NCBI RefSeq assembly: GCF_032362555.1
Contig: NC_083506.1
Location: 5,255,501-5,319,500, forward strand
Direction: 5' to 3'
DNA: 64,000 nucleotides
Source: Amyelois transitella
Lineage: Eukaryota; Arthropoda; Insecta; Lepidoptera; Pyralidae
How positions within the stretch are numbered: the first letter of the stretch is position 1; every line of letters begins with the position of its first letter. The position numbers and the translations under genes were made by a program. The notes beneath the pieces were generated by a model that did not search any database, had not been told where the DNA came from, and saw only the letters and a program-made list of their open reading frames with translations. Shown here piece after piece: positions 51,301 through 62,366 of the stretch.

Positions 51301-53644
51301 AAAATTAAGAGAAAATATGACTAAGCATGCATGCATATAGCAGGGACCGTGGCAAGTGGAAAGATGTAATCTCTGCTTACACCTCCGGGAAAAACTCGTG
51401 ATTGAATGTGTTTGGAATTTCTCGTTTCAAGTCATTCAGGGACTTCACCTTTAACAGCCTTATTTAATGTAATGATTATGTGTTTGAAGGTAACTCGCGA
51501 GTACCTCCGTTCGATCAAGCAAGGCGAGCTGTGCCTGCCTGACGGGCCTTTATTGCTGAACCCCACGTCTCTACTGCGCGCTTTCCACCGCGAGGTCATC
51601 GAGAAGAAGCCCGAGGAGTTCAAGATTCAGTGCCTGGCCGACATCAAGGCTCTATTTCCGCAGGGCTCCAATCCTTTCTACGCTGGTTACGGGAACAGGG
51701 TTAATGTGAGTGATGATTTCAAATCTAGTTTGATTTAATTTCATAAGTGATATATTTTCAAATAGAAAGTGGATTTTTTGTATTTGTGTACACCCGTACG
51801 AAACTTAACTTGATCATACGAATACTTGAGTTTGGAGAAGACCACATTTAAGGGAGTTCCTCGTTGAAATTAAATTCACAAGTGCAATTATTTATGATCC
51901 TCAATACAGGCTTTTATAGCTAAAGAGATATTAGCTCAGCTATGAATCTCGAAGCAAGAGACTCTGAATGCCACTAGAAACTGGCATAGATGAAAGAGAA
52001 AGCGAGAAGACGTTATTTGGGGTTGCTATGCCTATATGTATTTTAAAAAGTGTTTAAAAAAATTTCGATACCTTATTACTATTATGTATTCCTCAGGACG
52101 TTTGCGCCTACCAAGCTGTCGGCATACCAATCGTGAGAATATTCACAATAAACTACAAAGGGGAGCTTAAACATGAACTGACTCAAACATTCCAATCAAC
52201 GTAAGTACCACCAACACGCCACAATAGACGCCCAACGCCTTGTCCTCGCCACGTAACTAACAAGTTCCACATATTAAGAGCGTATATTTTTATTTCAGTT
52301 ACCACGTGCAAAGTGACATGGTCGATGATTTATTCCCGCCACTGAAACGTGATAACCTTCCTTATAAAAGGTAGCTCGAAACGATAGGTGTTTTTATTAG
52401 TTAGTGAGAAAAAAATCACGACCATCCCCACTGCCGGTAAGCCGTATGGCATGACTTGTAAGGCTTGGTCGGAAAGACCGTACACCTCCATCAGAATATA
52501 ATCAGATCATTATCACTCGATAACTTCATATTGGCTAGTGTTGTACTAATTGAAACCGTGAACATCGACAAGTCATCTGTCCTGTCTTATTCTGTGTATC
52601 GTCTGGTGTGCTATCGGCTTCATTTCCACATTCGTGTGTTCCATGATGTCTTCCCTCATGTGGGATCCAACGTCATCCCCCTTGTATGGAAAATATCAAG
52701 GTGTCATTCTTAATCTATTCATTTCTATTATAAATCTTATATCTATATTAATTTTCAATTATTGGTTGCATACTAATTTCTACTAAAATAAATAATTAGC
52801 ACAAAAACCATAATTGTAAAGAGTAGAGTGCCTTGGGCAGCCTTCGTTGGGATTTATAATCTCAAAATTTAAAGTCTAATTGGATGTTTTTATAAATAGG
52901 TACAAGAGTAAACTTTAAGAATTTTAGCTTAGGATCAGAACTTTGTTATGACAGTGGGCTAACTCGAAAATTATTGGATTGAGATTTACGAAAATATTTT
53001 TAATTTAGGCGCATTTTTGGTGTAAAAGAGACGTGTCATTAATCTGTTTGACTGTAGCGTTGTAAGGCCTAAACTAAGAGTGTGTTTATTAATCCAAGGT
53101 TGAGATGAGATGTTTTTGGTTAGATAAAAATTAATCTACCTGTTCGGCCAGGAGCGATGATAAATATTGTAGTTGTAACACCAAGTCCGGTCTCAACGTT
53201 AAGTAATGTTACTTAAACAAACTTTTCAATCTCATCAATCAAATATAAACAAACTTTTTATGGAAATTTATGTAAATTTCCATAAAAAGTTTGTTTATAT
53301 TTGATCCAATATAGAACTTTTCTGAGTAAAAGTGGTTTGATTGTTCTAAAAATAATCAAATTAGGATAAAAACAAACGTCTTGACCATTGTCACGGCATT
53401 TCGTGAGCCCAAAATTAACCAAATGGTAGCAGCAATTAGCTCAAGTTCAACTAAGTGGTTGCAGACCTTTCAACTCTTTAATGATTGTATCGGCAGGTAC
53501 TCTCACATGTCAGTGATGGTTGATCAGGTGTTCCCTCCTGCGCTTTGCGAGCCCAGCGACGAGTACTCCAACACCGTGTACTGGAGGGAACCATTGCCCA
53601 CGGTCGACCTGCCAGCCGCTGCGCCAGCCAATGTCAAGCACTAG
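36307..53644 (+). CDS. Lpin: Lipin, Mg-dependent phosphatidate phosphatase
   Basis: Lipin converts phosphatidate to diacylglycerol at the ER and also acts in the nucleus. Exons: 36307-36495 (acceptor at 36173; 5' UTR from 36174), 42516-42748, 43043-43531, 44161-44256, 44968-45356, 46023-46164, 47699-47891, 48916-49046, 49273-49481, 49695-49804, 50350-50498, 50746-50884, 51490-51705, 52097-52200 and 53497-53644. All phases agree and give 978 residues, close to insect lipins. The N-LIP domain opens with [20 protein letters not shown] and [18 protein letters not shown] polybasic stretch (GKKKKKTRK, about residue 240) is the usual nuclear-localisation and phosphatidate-binding site. The Trp motif is SWWSWRR (about 610). 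The C-LIP domain carries SLRLSSEQI-like LRLSSEQI, catalytic DIDGT (about 770) and [16 protein letters not shown]. The last exon holds the conserved YWREPLP end. A second possible last exon lies at 52299. Exon 4 uses the donor GTAAAC, which is non-consensus at position 4. Several SINEs lie in the introns. Confidence 0.96.
37885..38870. repeat. 92-bp tandem repeat array, about ten units
   Basis: The anchor ttgacctgacttattatg recurs at 38,001, 38,093, 38,185, 38,293, 38,385, 38,477, 38,569, 38,661 and 38,753 (last unit near 38,847). Spacing is 92 bp except one longer unit of 108 bp and one of 94 bp. The longer form contains an extra caaagattacatta-like piece, also present in the first unit. The array lies in the 6 kb first coding intron of lipin. 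Confidence 0.95.
39133..39335 (+). repeat. Dispersed lepidopteran repeat ending in gacgaagtcgcgggc
   Basis: It runs from ctactattataaaggcgaa through gcaaaaactactgaaccgat to ccatgcggacgaagtcgcgg. Sequences with this ending are abundant in moth genomes and probably are retroelement 3' ends. It is non-coding. Confidence 0.75.
39852..40110 (-). repeat. Dispersed repeat, antisense copy
   Basis: It begins actagctgtgcccgagactc, the complement of the gacgaagtcgcgggc end, and continues for about 250 bp. It forms an inverted pair with 40,180-40,367. Confidence 0.75.
40180..40367 (+). repeat. Dispersed repeat, sense copy
   Basis: It mirrors the copy at 39,852-40,110 (atttatcgaggaag, acatcacgctgcaactata, ttccacgcggacgaagtcgt, gggcacagctagt). 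The two are separated by about 70 bp. Confidence 0.75.
40945..41410 (+). repeat. 3' end of a LINE of the jockey/CR1 type
   Basis: An open stretch to 41,240 encodes a reverse-transcriptase C-terminus: [50 protein letters not shown] and a final [10 protein letters not shown] short 3' UTR ends in A-rich aataaaataaataaaaaaaa. It is strongly 5'-truncated and lies in a lipin intron in sense orientation. The clade is inferred from the CPELL...[10 protein letters not shown] pattern. Confidence 0.75.
42328..42372 (-). repeat. RTE LINE 3' tip
   Basis: Only about 45 bp remain (aaatcaagcctctttgccgg agggtag), matching the complement of the LINE end before its tail. Confidence 0.6.
45845..45975 (-). repeat. 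SINE fragment in lipin intron
   Basis: TATG-tailed family with core agacagagacaacagtct and gtgacaggttgctagcca; antisense to lipin. Confidence 0.8.
46175..46350 (-). repeat. SINE copy in lipin intron
   Basis: TATG-tailed family, 3' two thirds (ataatcacgtctttagagct, atagacagagccaacagtct, aggtcgctagcttatcgcct). It lies about 10 bp after the donor of the exon ending 46,164 and is antisense to lipin. Confidence 0.82.
48150..48315 (-). repeat. SINE copy in lipin intron
   Basis: TATG-tailed family (ataatcacgtctttatccct, gagtagacagagccaatagt, aaagaagaatcccaa); antisense to lipin. Confidence 0.82.
50085..50290 (-). repeat. SINE copy in lipin intron
   Basis: TATG-tailed family, about 200 bp, reaching the catgggaaagagat-like 5' half (cctatgggaaagatatagag). 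It ends about 60 bp before the exon at 50,350; antisense to lipin. Confidence 0.82.
50512..50632 (-). repeat. SINE fragment next to lipin catalytic exon
   Basis: TATG-tailed family (atatcacgtctgtatccc, gatagacagagccaacag, attcaaatagtgacaggttg). It starts only about 15 bp after the donor of the exon that encodes DIDGT; antisense to lipin. Confidence 0.85.
51136..51180 (-). repeat. RTE LINE 3' tip with tail
   Basis: A catacata run followed by aaactcacgcctctttcccg gaggggtt, the complement of the LINE end. Confidence 0.75.
51325..51405 (+). repeat. RTE LINE 3' fragment
   Basis: Matches the final LINE codons (agggaccgtggcaagtggaa, aatctctgcttacacctcc). It lies 0.15 kb after the opposite-strand tip at 51,136, in the same lipin intron. 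Confidence 0.8.
52299..52374 (+). CDS. Lpin: Alternative last exon of lipin
   Basis: It has a good acceptor (tatttcag) and the same entry phase as the exon at 53,497. It encodes [20 protein letters not shown] and a few more residues before a stop. Its first 14 residues align with [14 protein letters not shown] of the other last exon, so the two look like a duplicated pair. Using it would give a 954-residue protein that lacks the conserved C-terminal YWREPLP segment. Because each has its own stop, they are alternatives and not consecutive exons. Confidence 0.8.
53238..53305. repeat. Perfect inverted repeat, 32-bp arms
   Basis: Arms 53,238-53,269 and 53,274-53,305 are exact reverse complements with a 4-nt centre (atgt). 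It lies between the two alternative last exons of lipin. Confidence 0.93.
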
Positions 53645-56414
53645 AAAGCTGTCTCGATACACAAACTATGATTTCTAAAATCATGTCACACATAATGCTT
53701 GTGTGAAAGTTAATGTAGCTTGTTTGTTCTTCTAGTGTTTGTATAACAGTTGTAAACCACGTGCAGAATTCACCCATTGTGCATCAGTTGGACTATGATA
53801 GCAGGTGGTTCATCGTTTGTGATTTTCTTTATTACAATATGGATACGACACATGAGATGAGTAATAAATGTCAAAGAATGAGTTATTCAATTTAATAACA
53901 ATATTATAGATGGAGCGCACATATCGTTATATGAAAGAAGTAAAATTTTCCATTTGAATTTACACTGCTTATGTTCCGTGTACAAGTTTATTTATACGCA
54001 TAACTGCAATCAATGCAAGTCCTGCATATCTTCACTTAAAAATTAAATAAAATTATTTTTCATTATAAAGTACATTTTGTTGGTTGTACTAAATAAACAT
54101 TGCAATAAGAAACTTTTCTTAATTCCACTAAGCACGATAGTAAAAGGTTAGCGTCGTATGTAATTGAATACAGTTTGGTGTGATTATGTGCTGTTTTTAA
54201 TGTAAAATGAAATTAATGTTTCTAACATTAGTAGAGCCTAATTTTGTTTAGATAGTAGTAAAATTTAATAATTGTATGTATATTATGTAAACATTCAGAT
54301 CGACTAAGTTCTACCATCTATGCATTGACCAGTGGTCTAGTGTACCTACAGTGAATATGCTGTGATATAAAATGATCTCACATTCACAGCAACTAGTCGA
54401 TAAATTATGAAGTCACTTGCGCCGTCCCGCCTCCCACCGGCGCACGGGCGAAGCGGCGCTCGAATACAGATTGCAATCTACATGACTCATTGTATGAAAA
54501 GTAGTTCTTTAGGAGTATGACTCATTTATTACCACTTATTTTATCCCTTAATGCTTTTGATTAAATGAGTAGATGTGTCTAAATAAATAAAACATGACAT
54601 TATACTGCTAAAATTATAATTGTAGCTGAAATTAGTAGTAGTATCTTCTTTTCACGTACTGGAACAGAGTCAAGCAACCAGATCATTATCTTTCTAATCT
54701 GCCTGACACCCTGTATTTACCATAACATATTAAGAACGATTTCTATCTGCATGCTTATATACGTGAGTACGTAAAGACTGTATGTTCCAAAGCTACAATG
54801 ACAAGTTTCATAGAATGTAGGCTCATATTGAAATAGTTTGAGGTTTGGTTTGCCAGAATTATAAGCTGTGATGTTGACTGATATATCAATGCTTTATTTT
54901 TATACTGTGATTACTTGAATGTATGCATAAGTGCTAAGTTATCATTACGCAACATTACATTCACATATATTATTCATAATTTACATAGAGGCCTGGCCTC
55001 TTTAAGAAACCTAGTTTTGTTAAATTTTTATTTAAATGATTTTTAGAATATCGGATTCGTCAAATATTATTTCTTTATGACGTAAATTACAGATTTGTTT
55101 ACAAAGCAAAAAAAATACAGGTCCATGTCCTGATTAATTTGGTATTTTTATAGAGTAACTTATTGTTTCTGTGATTGTTTTAATAAAAAATATATAGCAG
55201 AATATTTTTTTTATTTTATTTTTTTGAACATACATAGTTTGAGCAACTTCACTCAATACACCCGGAAATGGCTTTATTGTGATGTTGTAATTTTCCTAGT
55301 TTTCAACTTCAGAGTATCGACTTAATTATAAATAAGATTTCAATAAAACTTACTCGATAACTTAACTCGATTTCAAATTGACACACATACAGGTATTACG
55401 TGTTTGCCATTTTCTAAAGCTTGACTGCATATTGACGACTGGTGGAGAATGTTGTAAGCGATAAGTTCACCAGCTGTTCTAGCTTTTGGCTCAATAAAGT
55501 TTAGTAATACGTAAGACAAAAAATACGTACATGAAAACATAGGTAATTAAAAATTTTAAAACAATTTAAATTCACCACCTTTGCATACCGCTCGGTTTTA
55601 TCTTGCCCACTTTATTGATGTACTTAATAGTAAGTGCAATAGTGCACTACTACTTAATTTATTTTAAGCTGATGTAATATTCCTTAAAATAATGTGCAAG
55701 TTTAACCTTAATGCATTAATGGGTTTACATTTTTTATTACAGACGGTAGGTAGTTTGTTATATAACTGTGCGCCTTCGAAGGTCATTGATTTTTTTCCAG
55801 TTGGTTCTTGTCTTGGGTAAAGCTAGCCCGCCCGACGGTGTGCATAACGCCAGCAAAAGAGCGCTGAATATCAAAACGAGATGTTACTGAGTAAATAGTA
55901 AATAATAATAAATAAGTAATAAGAGTAAATAGTAAATAATAATAATAAAGTAATAAGCCAACAAAAAAGTTCCTGGGATCCGAATGAAAGTAACTGTAAT
56001 AAATAGTATTTGATGGAAGGTAATAAAGTAAGACTCCGACGGAATCCAAGATTCTGCTGGGGTAACGTTTCGCGAATTGGTGGATCTCGCAATTGGCTAT
56101 TGTTTATTTGTGCAGAAGTTTTGAATATACTTTTTTACTGCAATTTGCAGGGCAATAGTCAGCAGAAATAAGTATCGATATATTGAACTATCCAAACAAG
56201 CAAGTTTGATTTCCATATTGTTAGCAGTAAGTTACAGCCTGGCAGTTAATGTACAGCTAATTTTTCTGGCATAGATTTCTTAGTGATTGTGGGGGAGCAG
56301 TAAGAAAGACAGGATTTTTGGGAATACCCATGAGACCAGAAAAGCTATGCTTAGTTTGTAATAAATAACTAAGAATAAAAATTATTGAGTTGAAAAAATC
56401 ATGTATTTACAAAA
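53645..56414. other. Lipin 3' UTR and convergent intergenic DNA
   Basis: No further exon is seen. Candidate poly(A) signals for lipin include AATAAA at about 53,863 and others near 54,040 and 55,185, so the 3' UTR could be 0.2-1.5 kb. A repeat copy lies at 55,845-56,130. MRTO4 ends at 56,415 on the other strand. Confidence 0.5.
55845..56130. repeat. Unnamed dispersed repeat, copy 2
   Basis: Second copy of the family at 22,072-22,270 (cgccagcaaaagag, gggatccgaatgaaagtaac, gtatttgatggaagg, ttgtgcagaagtttt). An extra AT-rich segment with taaataataa repeats lies between the first two blocks. Confidence 0.65.
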
Positions 56415-59026
56415 TCATGTCTCATCTTCCATCTCTTCATCATCTAATATATTATTTTCATTCTCGTTCTCGCCCTCATCGTCGCTAGGAACGTCAAGGT
56501 CTTTGTGGAAACCTTTACCTTTTGTCCAATGGCATTTAATCACTACTTTGAACTTAGCCATCTGAATTCCTAGAAGTTTCAAAATGCTAGCCTGCTCTGG
56601 GGTAAGTGGTGATCCTTCTTTGCAAACCTGTAATATATAAATAAAAATTACTCGCATATCATATATCATAGTAATCATAGTATATATACATATCATAGTA
56701 AAAATAAACCAGTAGACATTAGATAAAAATGGAAATATCTAGAGGAGCAACTGAATGAAATATGAAAAGATATTAAGTAGTCAAAGATCCCTAATACCTG
56801 GTACTCCTTGATTAGATGTATAACACCTCTTTCAAGAGATGTAGGTAAGCCAAGTCGCCTAAGATGTGGTTCTATGGTATGTGAAAAATCTTGGAGTGGT
56901 CCAGCAGGCAATATTACATCGTGCGTAGCAACAAACCCAGACCGAGCGTATTCTGTTTCACGGAAATCTTTAAACCATTGTAAAACATCTGGGACATTCC
57001 GGTTTGTCATAAGTAAACCACATTGCCCCTTTAATTTTTTTGATAGCTGGAATTAAAATATGCATTATATTAGTAGAAACTATAAAACTTATAAATATTT
57101 TATACCTCACTTTGTTAATATTTTCTCTTTTTCTACATAAAACATTTTAAGTCAAAAATATCAAAGCTGTATCAAATCAAGCATTGAGGGCAACATGTCA
57201 CAAAGCTTGAACATGACCAAACACTATCCATGGAATATCCACTAAGCCACGTATGCTGTGAGGTCATGTAGTGTATCATATATTTATAAAATTTACAATA
57301 AGGAATAAGGCTATACGGCAAAATAATATGTATAGAATGCAGAGAGAATTAATTTCTGATGGGTCAGTGTGATTAGACTGTCATTATGCAGATATCAATT
57401 ATAGATGGGGCAAACTTGTGTTTAAAAAATGCTGTTTAGTCTACTAGTAGCAGTAACATTAATTTGTTCTCAACTCTCACTGTTTTCTTCTCACAAAATT
57501 CTGACCTAATCTTACTAATACTACTATTACTAATATAATTAATTTATATGATTATAAGCAAAATAAACAAGAAGTATCATGCTATTGCTTCATATAAATA
57601 AACACACACAGGCACACTTATAACAATCAGTGCAAATTTCTCTTGCACTGGGGGTAAGCTAAAAACATTTTCTCAATTAATTTATAAATATTTACTATCA
57701 CCACTTTCCACTCTGATTTTGATCAAACATTTCTAACAACACCTTCATGTTCATCACCTTTAGTCCAAAAAAACTAAATTTATCTGCTTATGCCTATATA
57801 TTTTAGCTATGATGCCCCAGAGAGACATGACAAACTTATATCTCTTTTTCTGTGAGGGGTTATAAAATATTTATAAATAATATTTACCATATTTAGTTGA
57901 TCTTCAACTTCATCACTTTTTGATCTGCCTAATGCTATAGCCATAACTTTATTTTTGCCAAAAAAGAATCTAGAATCTTTCCAGTCATTTCTTAAGTCTT
58001 TGAGTTTTGTATTTCTCATATTATCCACAGTAAATAAAAATACATGCTCATACTTTGATAAAGAGCTTCTGATTTCTTCAATAATTTTTTGCTTTAATAC
58101 TAATCCTTTTTTGTTTGTTTTTGTTAGAGAGACTGAAAAATAAAAAAAGCAAGAATTAATCCAAAAAAGTATTATGTGACCTCACTTTCAAGTTGTTACA
58201 AACACATTTAGGTATTGAGTACCAATGAACTTGAAAAACAACTATACCGATTTTAATTAAACTTGTCCAAATGGTAAGGCCATAGTAAAAGCTGTTAAAG
58301 TAAAACACAAGTTTAATAAGAATATATTTTTTTAAAGTTGGTTAGAATTTGTTTATTAGATTTGGTATAAACTTATAACTTGGACTATTATTTTCCATAG
58401 GTACTTAAAAAACTTGGATCTGTACTCCATGCGTCAGGGGTTGAAGGTGAAAGGGTAGCGGGCAGGTCTATAAAATGGTCTAGTTATATGGTAGGGAGAC
58501 GTGGCCTGTGTTGAAGAGGCATAAGCAAAACCTGCGTAAGACGGCAATGAACATGTTGCGTTGGATGTGTGGAGTATCACAGAAGGACCATGTGAGGACC
58601 TGCCATATACGCGAGGCCTTATTGTCCGTGACATAGCAGACAAAATGCAGGAGAGGCGGCTACGCCAGGCCCAGGTAGAAGGGGCAGGCCGAAAAGATGG
58701 CTAGACGTCGCAAAATATGAGATAATGCGAGCCAACGGACTGAAATCCGAGGACGCCGAAAACCGGACCAAGTGGAGAGAAAAAGTCAAAAGGGGGAAAC
58801 ACTTCTGTGGAGGGTGCAACCGGGAACACGCAGAGATGAGCGACAAACTTAAAAACAAAGCCTCAAGGGATATGTGAAATGGAATCACATTGAATAATAT
58901 ATAAAAAAATCAACAATTAGAAGGAAGCGTAATACGCCACGAGAGAAACTCATTTTTGTTTATATTTTAGGTTACTTTTATGTTGAAATGTTTATTACCT
59001 TTTTTGTCTCTTTTAGATTTCGGCAT
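56415..59026 (-). CDS. Mrto4: mRNA turnover protein 4 homolog (ribosome assembly factor)
   Basis: MRTO4 is a nucleolar paralogue of ribosomal stalk protein P0 that holds the P0 site on pre-60S particles until late assembly. Minus-strand exons: 59026-58999, 58132-57888, 57046-56798 and 56627-56415. The phases fit and give 244 residues (human 239). The start is MPKSKRDKK, as in vertebrates. The P0-like fold follows with [69 protein letters not shown] and [20 protein letters not shown]. The tail is acidic, rich in Glu and Asn ([20 protein letters not shown]), like the acidic tail of the family. The first coding exon is only 28 nt; intron 1 holds a LINE fragment. Assignment is near certain. Confidence 0.97.
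58430..58885 (+). repeat. 3' fragment of a second RTE-like LINE
   Basis: Interrupted frames encode a reverse-transcriptase C-terminus different from the full [18 protein letters not shown], then [28 protein letters not shown]-like and [20 protein letters not shown]. It is antisense to MRTO4, inside its first intron. The frames are broken several times, so it is old. Confidence 0.75.
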
Positions 59027-60970
59027 GTTGAGAGTAGATAACAATACTTTTTATTATTTTAACTTATTATGTGGGTTTAACCGACTGTCACACCGTGACT
59101 ATGTGTAATGTATATTACAAATACACAAACACATACGATTTTTCAAATAATTAGCACATGGTTTGCTTTTGCTTTTTGCACCAACACCAAAGATAGATAA
59201 TTATTAAAATGTCTAAAGACAGATACGACCAGTGTCGCCAACCCCAAAAAGCTAAGAAACAACAACTCGCTTAAAAAACACAGTAGAAACAGTTGGTAAA
59301 AAAAAAGACAGATTTCATAATTTTGCTCGTATAATTATAATTGAGAAACAATTTTCTTAAATAAAAGAACTCACATACATTGGCATATTTGTAATTACAA
59401 CAAAAGAACAAAAATCAAAGTAAAATTATTTTTCAGTCTCAATTGCCTCATCTTCAATATTTTCACTCATTATTATTTTTAAAATCATACATATTTTTAT
59501 TGAATTTCTTCATGTGCCTTTCTGTAGCTTCAAATGAATAGCAATCGGTTATTTCGGATTTAGTGTGTAATACTCCTTTAATAGTTTTAGTTGATATTCG
59601 GTTACGTAATTTAACTAAGGAATATACCATCTAGTGTCATTGTGTTTTATGATGTAGTGGTTATCAAAAAATGTGTACAGAGTAGTATAATAGATGGCGC
59701 CGAACGCTAGTTGAAAAACAGTAAAAAATAGGAATCAAACAGAAAACAAGGACATTAATGTGAAAACAGCAAATGTACTGTTAAAATAGTAGGGTTGGTA
59801 ACACTGGATAAACTAAATTGTAAGTTGAAGTAAGTTCTGATTCAGAGACTTGTGTTACGAGATACTAACTCAACGATACTTTATTTTATAATAAATACGT
59901 ATGCTTATAAATATGAGTAAGAAGAGAGATAGTACTCCTTTAAGTTCCTTTTAACGGTACCTATTGTTTTTGAGGCATGTATATTTTTGGAGTTCTGGTT
60001 TACGGTACTTATCACTTTTCGATTGTCTAGACTGAAAACACGTCGATCACTACTTGTAGATACAGTTTTGTAACTCAATTAACACTCCAAAGCGAGGATT
60101 ACCCAAAAAAATAGTCCATTAGCATTTTATTGTAACTCAACCAATCTTTGTGAAACTTTTGTTAACTTTTAATCCGATGTTGACATAGAGTCGTCATATT
60201 TATTTAAAGCTAGCTAAAGACAAAAAAACATGGCGACACTAGCGCTATGCGCATTCATCTGAACTACCTACTGTGTCCCATCCCAGGCCTGCATAAAATG
60301 TCATAAGTTTTGTACTCGTCGATCAACAGTTTAAATAAAGCAAGAAAAATCTTTATTTGGCGCAAGTTGTAACATGACATTATTCATAAACATAGAAATA
60401 AAAAAAAAACATGATACGACCAAAAGGGTTTCCACTTAGCATATGCATGTGTATGATGAGGTTACACAATGCGCTGATTTTCAGTGAAACCTAGTACGGA
60501 GAAGGCTTTGCCATTCAATATAAAGGATACATATTAGAAATATCAATACAAAATAACAAGTAGACAGCGGTGCTAGGGAGTTTATATATGTTGAGAACGA
60601 ATATGAGTGTAACTATGTTCTTATTGTTGCAGCGAAGTAGACAAAAGGTAGGCAGAAGGAATCTACCGAAAAATGAGAAGGGATAAGCATGTAAATTGTA
60701 AAGGTGTGCTGCTATGTATTGTATTGAGATTGTAGTAGGTGACTTTTCAGTTTAACTTTGAATGATGATACCGTAGTTTAATATAAATAATGGTTCCAAA
60801 AAAAAAGATTGTAATTGTATAAAACGAATGAGAATTTTTAAGGCGTTAATGTTCCAAAGACTCTTCATTAATTAATCTTCAATGGACAACGGGCGGCTTT
60901 CGAAATTTGTCGGATTATACTGAGCGAAAGATGGTGATCTTAGATCGATCATTTAGTGAAGAGTTATAGT
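59027..60970. other. Intergenic DNA upstream of MRTO4
   Basis: The MRTO4 promoter must be near the left edge. Apart from a tRNA-SINE tail fragment at 59,838-59,915, I see no gene or structure. Confidence 0.5.
59838..59915 (-). repeat. tRNA-derived SINE tail fragment
   Basis: It matches the 3' body of the SINE at 29,125 (gagacttgtgttacgagata, caacgatactttattttata) and lacks the tRNA-like head. Confidence 0.7.
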
Positions 60971-60977
60971 AGGTGAG

Positions 60978-61366
60978 TTTTGGCTCGACCGCCACCAAAA
61001 GGCAGATCTTCCGCCAGGCTAGGTGTTATATCTGGGAAACCGCGGCTCTGACAATGTTGAGTCGAAAGTTGTATTTATGATCCAATTCGTGAAATCTTAG
61101 TTTGCGCGATTTAGATGCTATTGGCTGAGCGCGTAATTTTCTTGAAGGTTGGTGCGTGACATTTGTATGTATGTGTAGCAATATGTGTAGCGATGTCACT
61201 TACGTCACACCCCAGCTGTCAATTATAGCGAAGAACATGACGCTAAGATTTCACAGATTGGAGCATAGATACAGCCACCGATTCAACATCAATTTAGCTA
61301 CGGTTCCTCAGACATCATACCTAGCATGGCGGAAGATCTTCCCTTTGTGGCGGTCGACCCCGAATT
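60978..61366. repeat. Long imperfect inverted repeat (about 125-bp arms)
   Basis: The left arm, about 60,978-61,105, pairs with about 61,240-61,366 read backwards. Matching blocks in order are tcgaccgccac, agatcttccgcca/gctaggt, a ctg..gaaaccg segment, tgttga.tcg, and gtgaaatcttag. Identity is high at the outer end and weaker inside. The 135-bp centre holds (tatg) runs and a tacgtcac site. Confidence 0.75.
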
Positions 61367-61843
61367 ATCGCTCCCGCTACATATGTTTGTCCGCACTTAT
61401 CTCGCTTTGATCTACATTAAATTATGTTTACTCTAATAGCTAGATTATTTTCTAGCTACGAATAATAGGCTATTTGAGTGTAATAAAAATATTCATTTCT
61501 TTTATGTCATCAGTCTTAATATTATTTTTTGGAGCCATTTGTAATAACGCGAAATAAAAATATTGCATTATTTTAACAAAATCCGTCTCCGAAAATTAGG
61601 TTTTTTTTTCAGCTGTCACGTGACTAACAACGACCGTGATTGGTTATTTCTATTTTAACGTAGATTACGCATAAACAGACTGTGGATTGCACCGTTCCTT
61701 GGTGTTCGCTTTTCTCTATTATTTTTCAAGATTTTATGTGTTTTATCGCTCAGGATTGCTCAGATAACATAGGTATTTAATAATGGAAACCAATTTCGAG
61801 ACGAATGAAAATGAAATGAATGATTTCTAACCTTCAATATATT

Positions 61844-61919
61844 ACAAGTAATAAGAACTTATCATCGGTAATACTCACATCACAAGTAATAAGAACTTAT
61901 CATCGGTAATACTCACATA
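61844..61919. repeat. 38-bp tandem duplication
   Basis: Two adjacent, essentially identical copies of acaagtaataagaacttatc and the following 18 bp, starting at 61,844 and 61,882. No function is apparent. Confidence 0.9.
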
Positions 61920-62366
61920 AAAGTGGTCTTCACAAAAATGAGGACGCGTTTTTGGTGATATATCATCAGGATTACGCCGAGCAAGTTGAAACCAATTCTT
62001 GCGAATTTTTTTGAAAAATTCTTTGAAAAAAACAGTTCCTTAGGAGTTTTTTTTTAAACTCACTGAACACTGAGAAGAGGCACTGCACAACATTCATAGG
62101 AACTCATTTTAATAATTTTCACACATAACATACATGGCACAAGTTAAATAAAAGAAGAGAAAATCAAAACTATTCGAAACACCAACAAACTCTGTATGAT
62201 ATTTATGCGAAATCTACGTCACTGCATGCCATGACCACTGTATTGCTAAAAGTCGCGTTTTGGCGGCATATTTGAATATTGCATTTCCTTTTCCGATTTT
62301 TTAATAAAATAGCTTAAATAAAGAGAGATAAGTATTTTTTTAGGGCTCCTTATAAACAAATAAATA

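Noticed and set aside
52465-52713. 82-codon frame between the alternative lipin last exons
   Set aside because: No splice support, no homology recognised, and composition typical of random open frames in this region.
61156-61410. 84-codon + strand frame
   Set aside because: It lies across the centre and right arm of a long inverted repeat and shows no protein-like motif.
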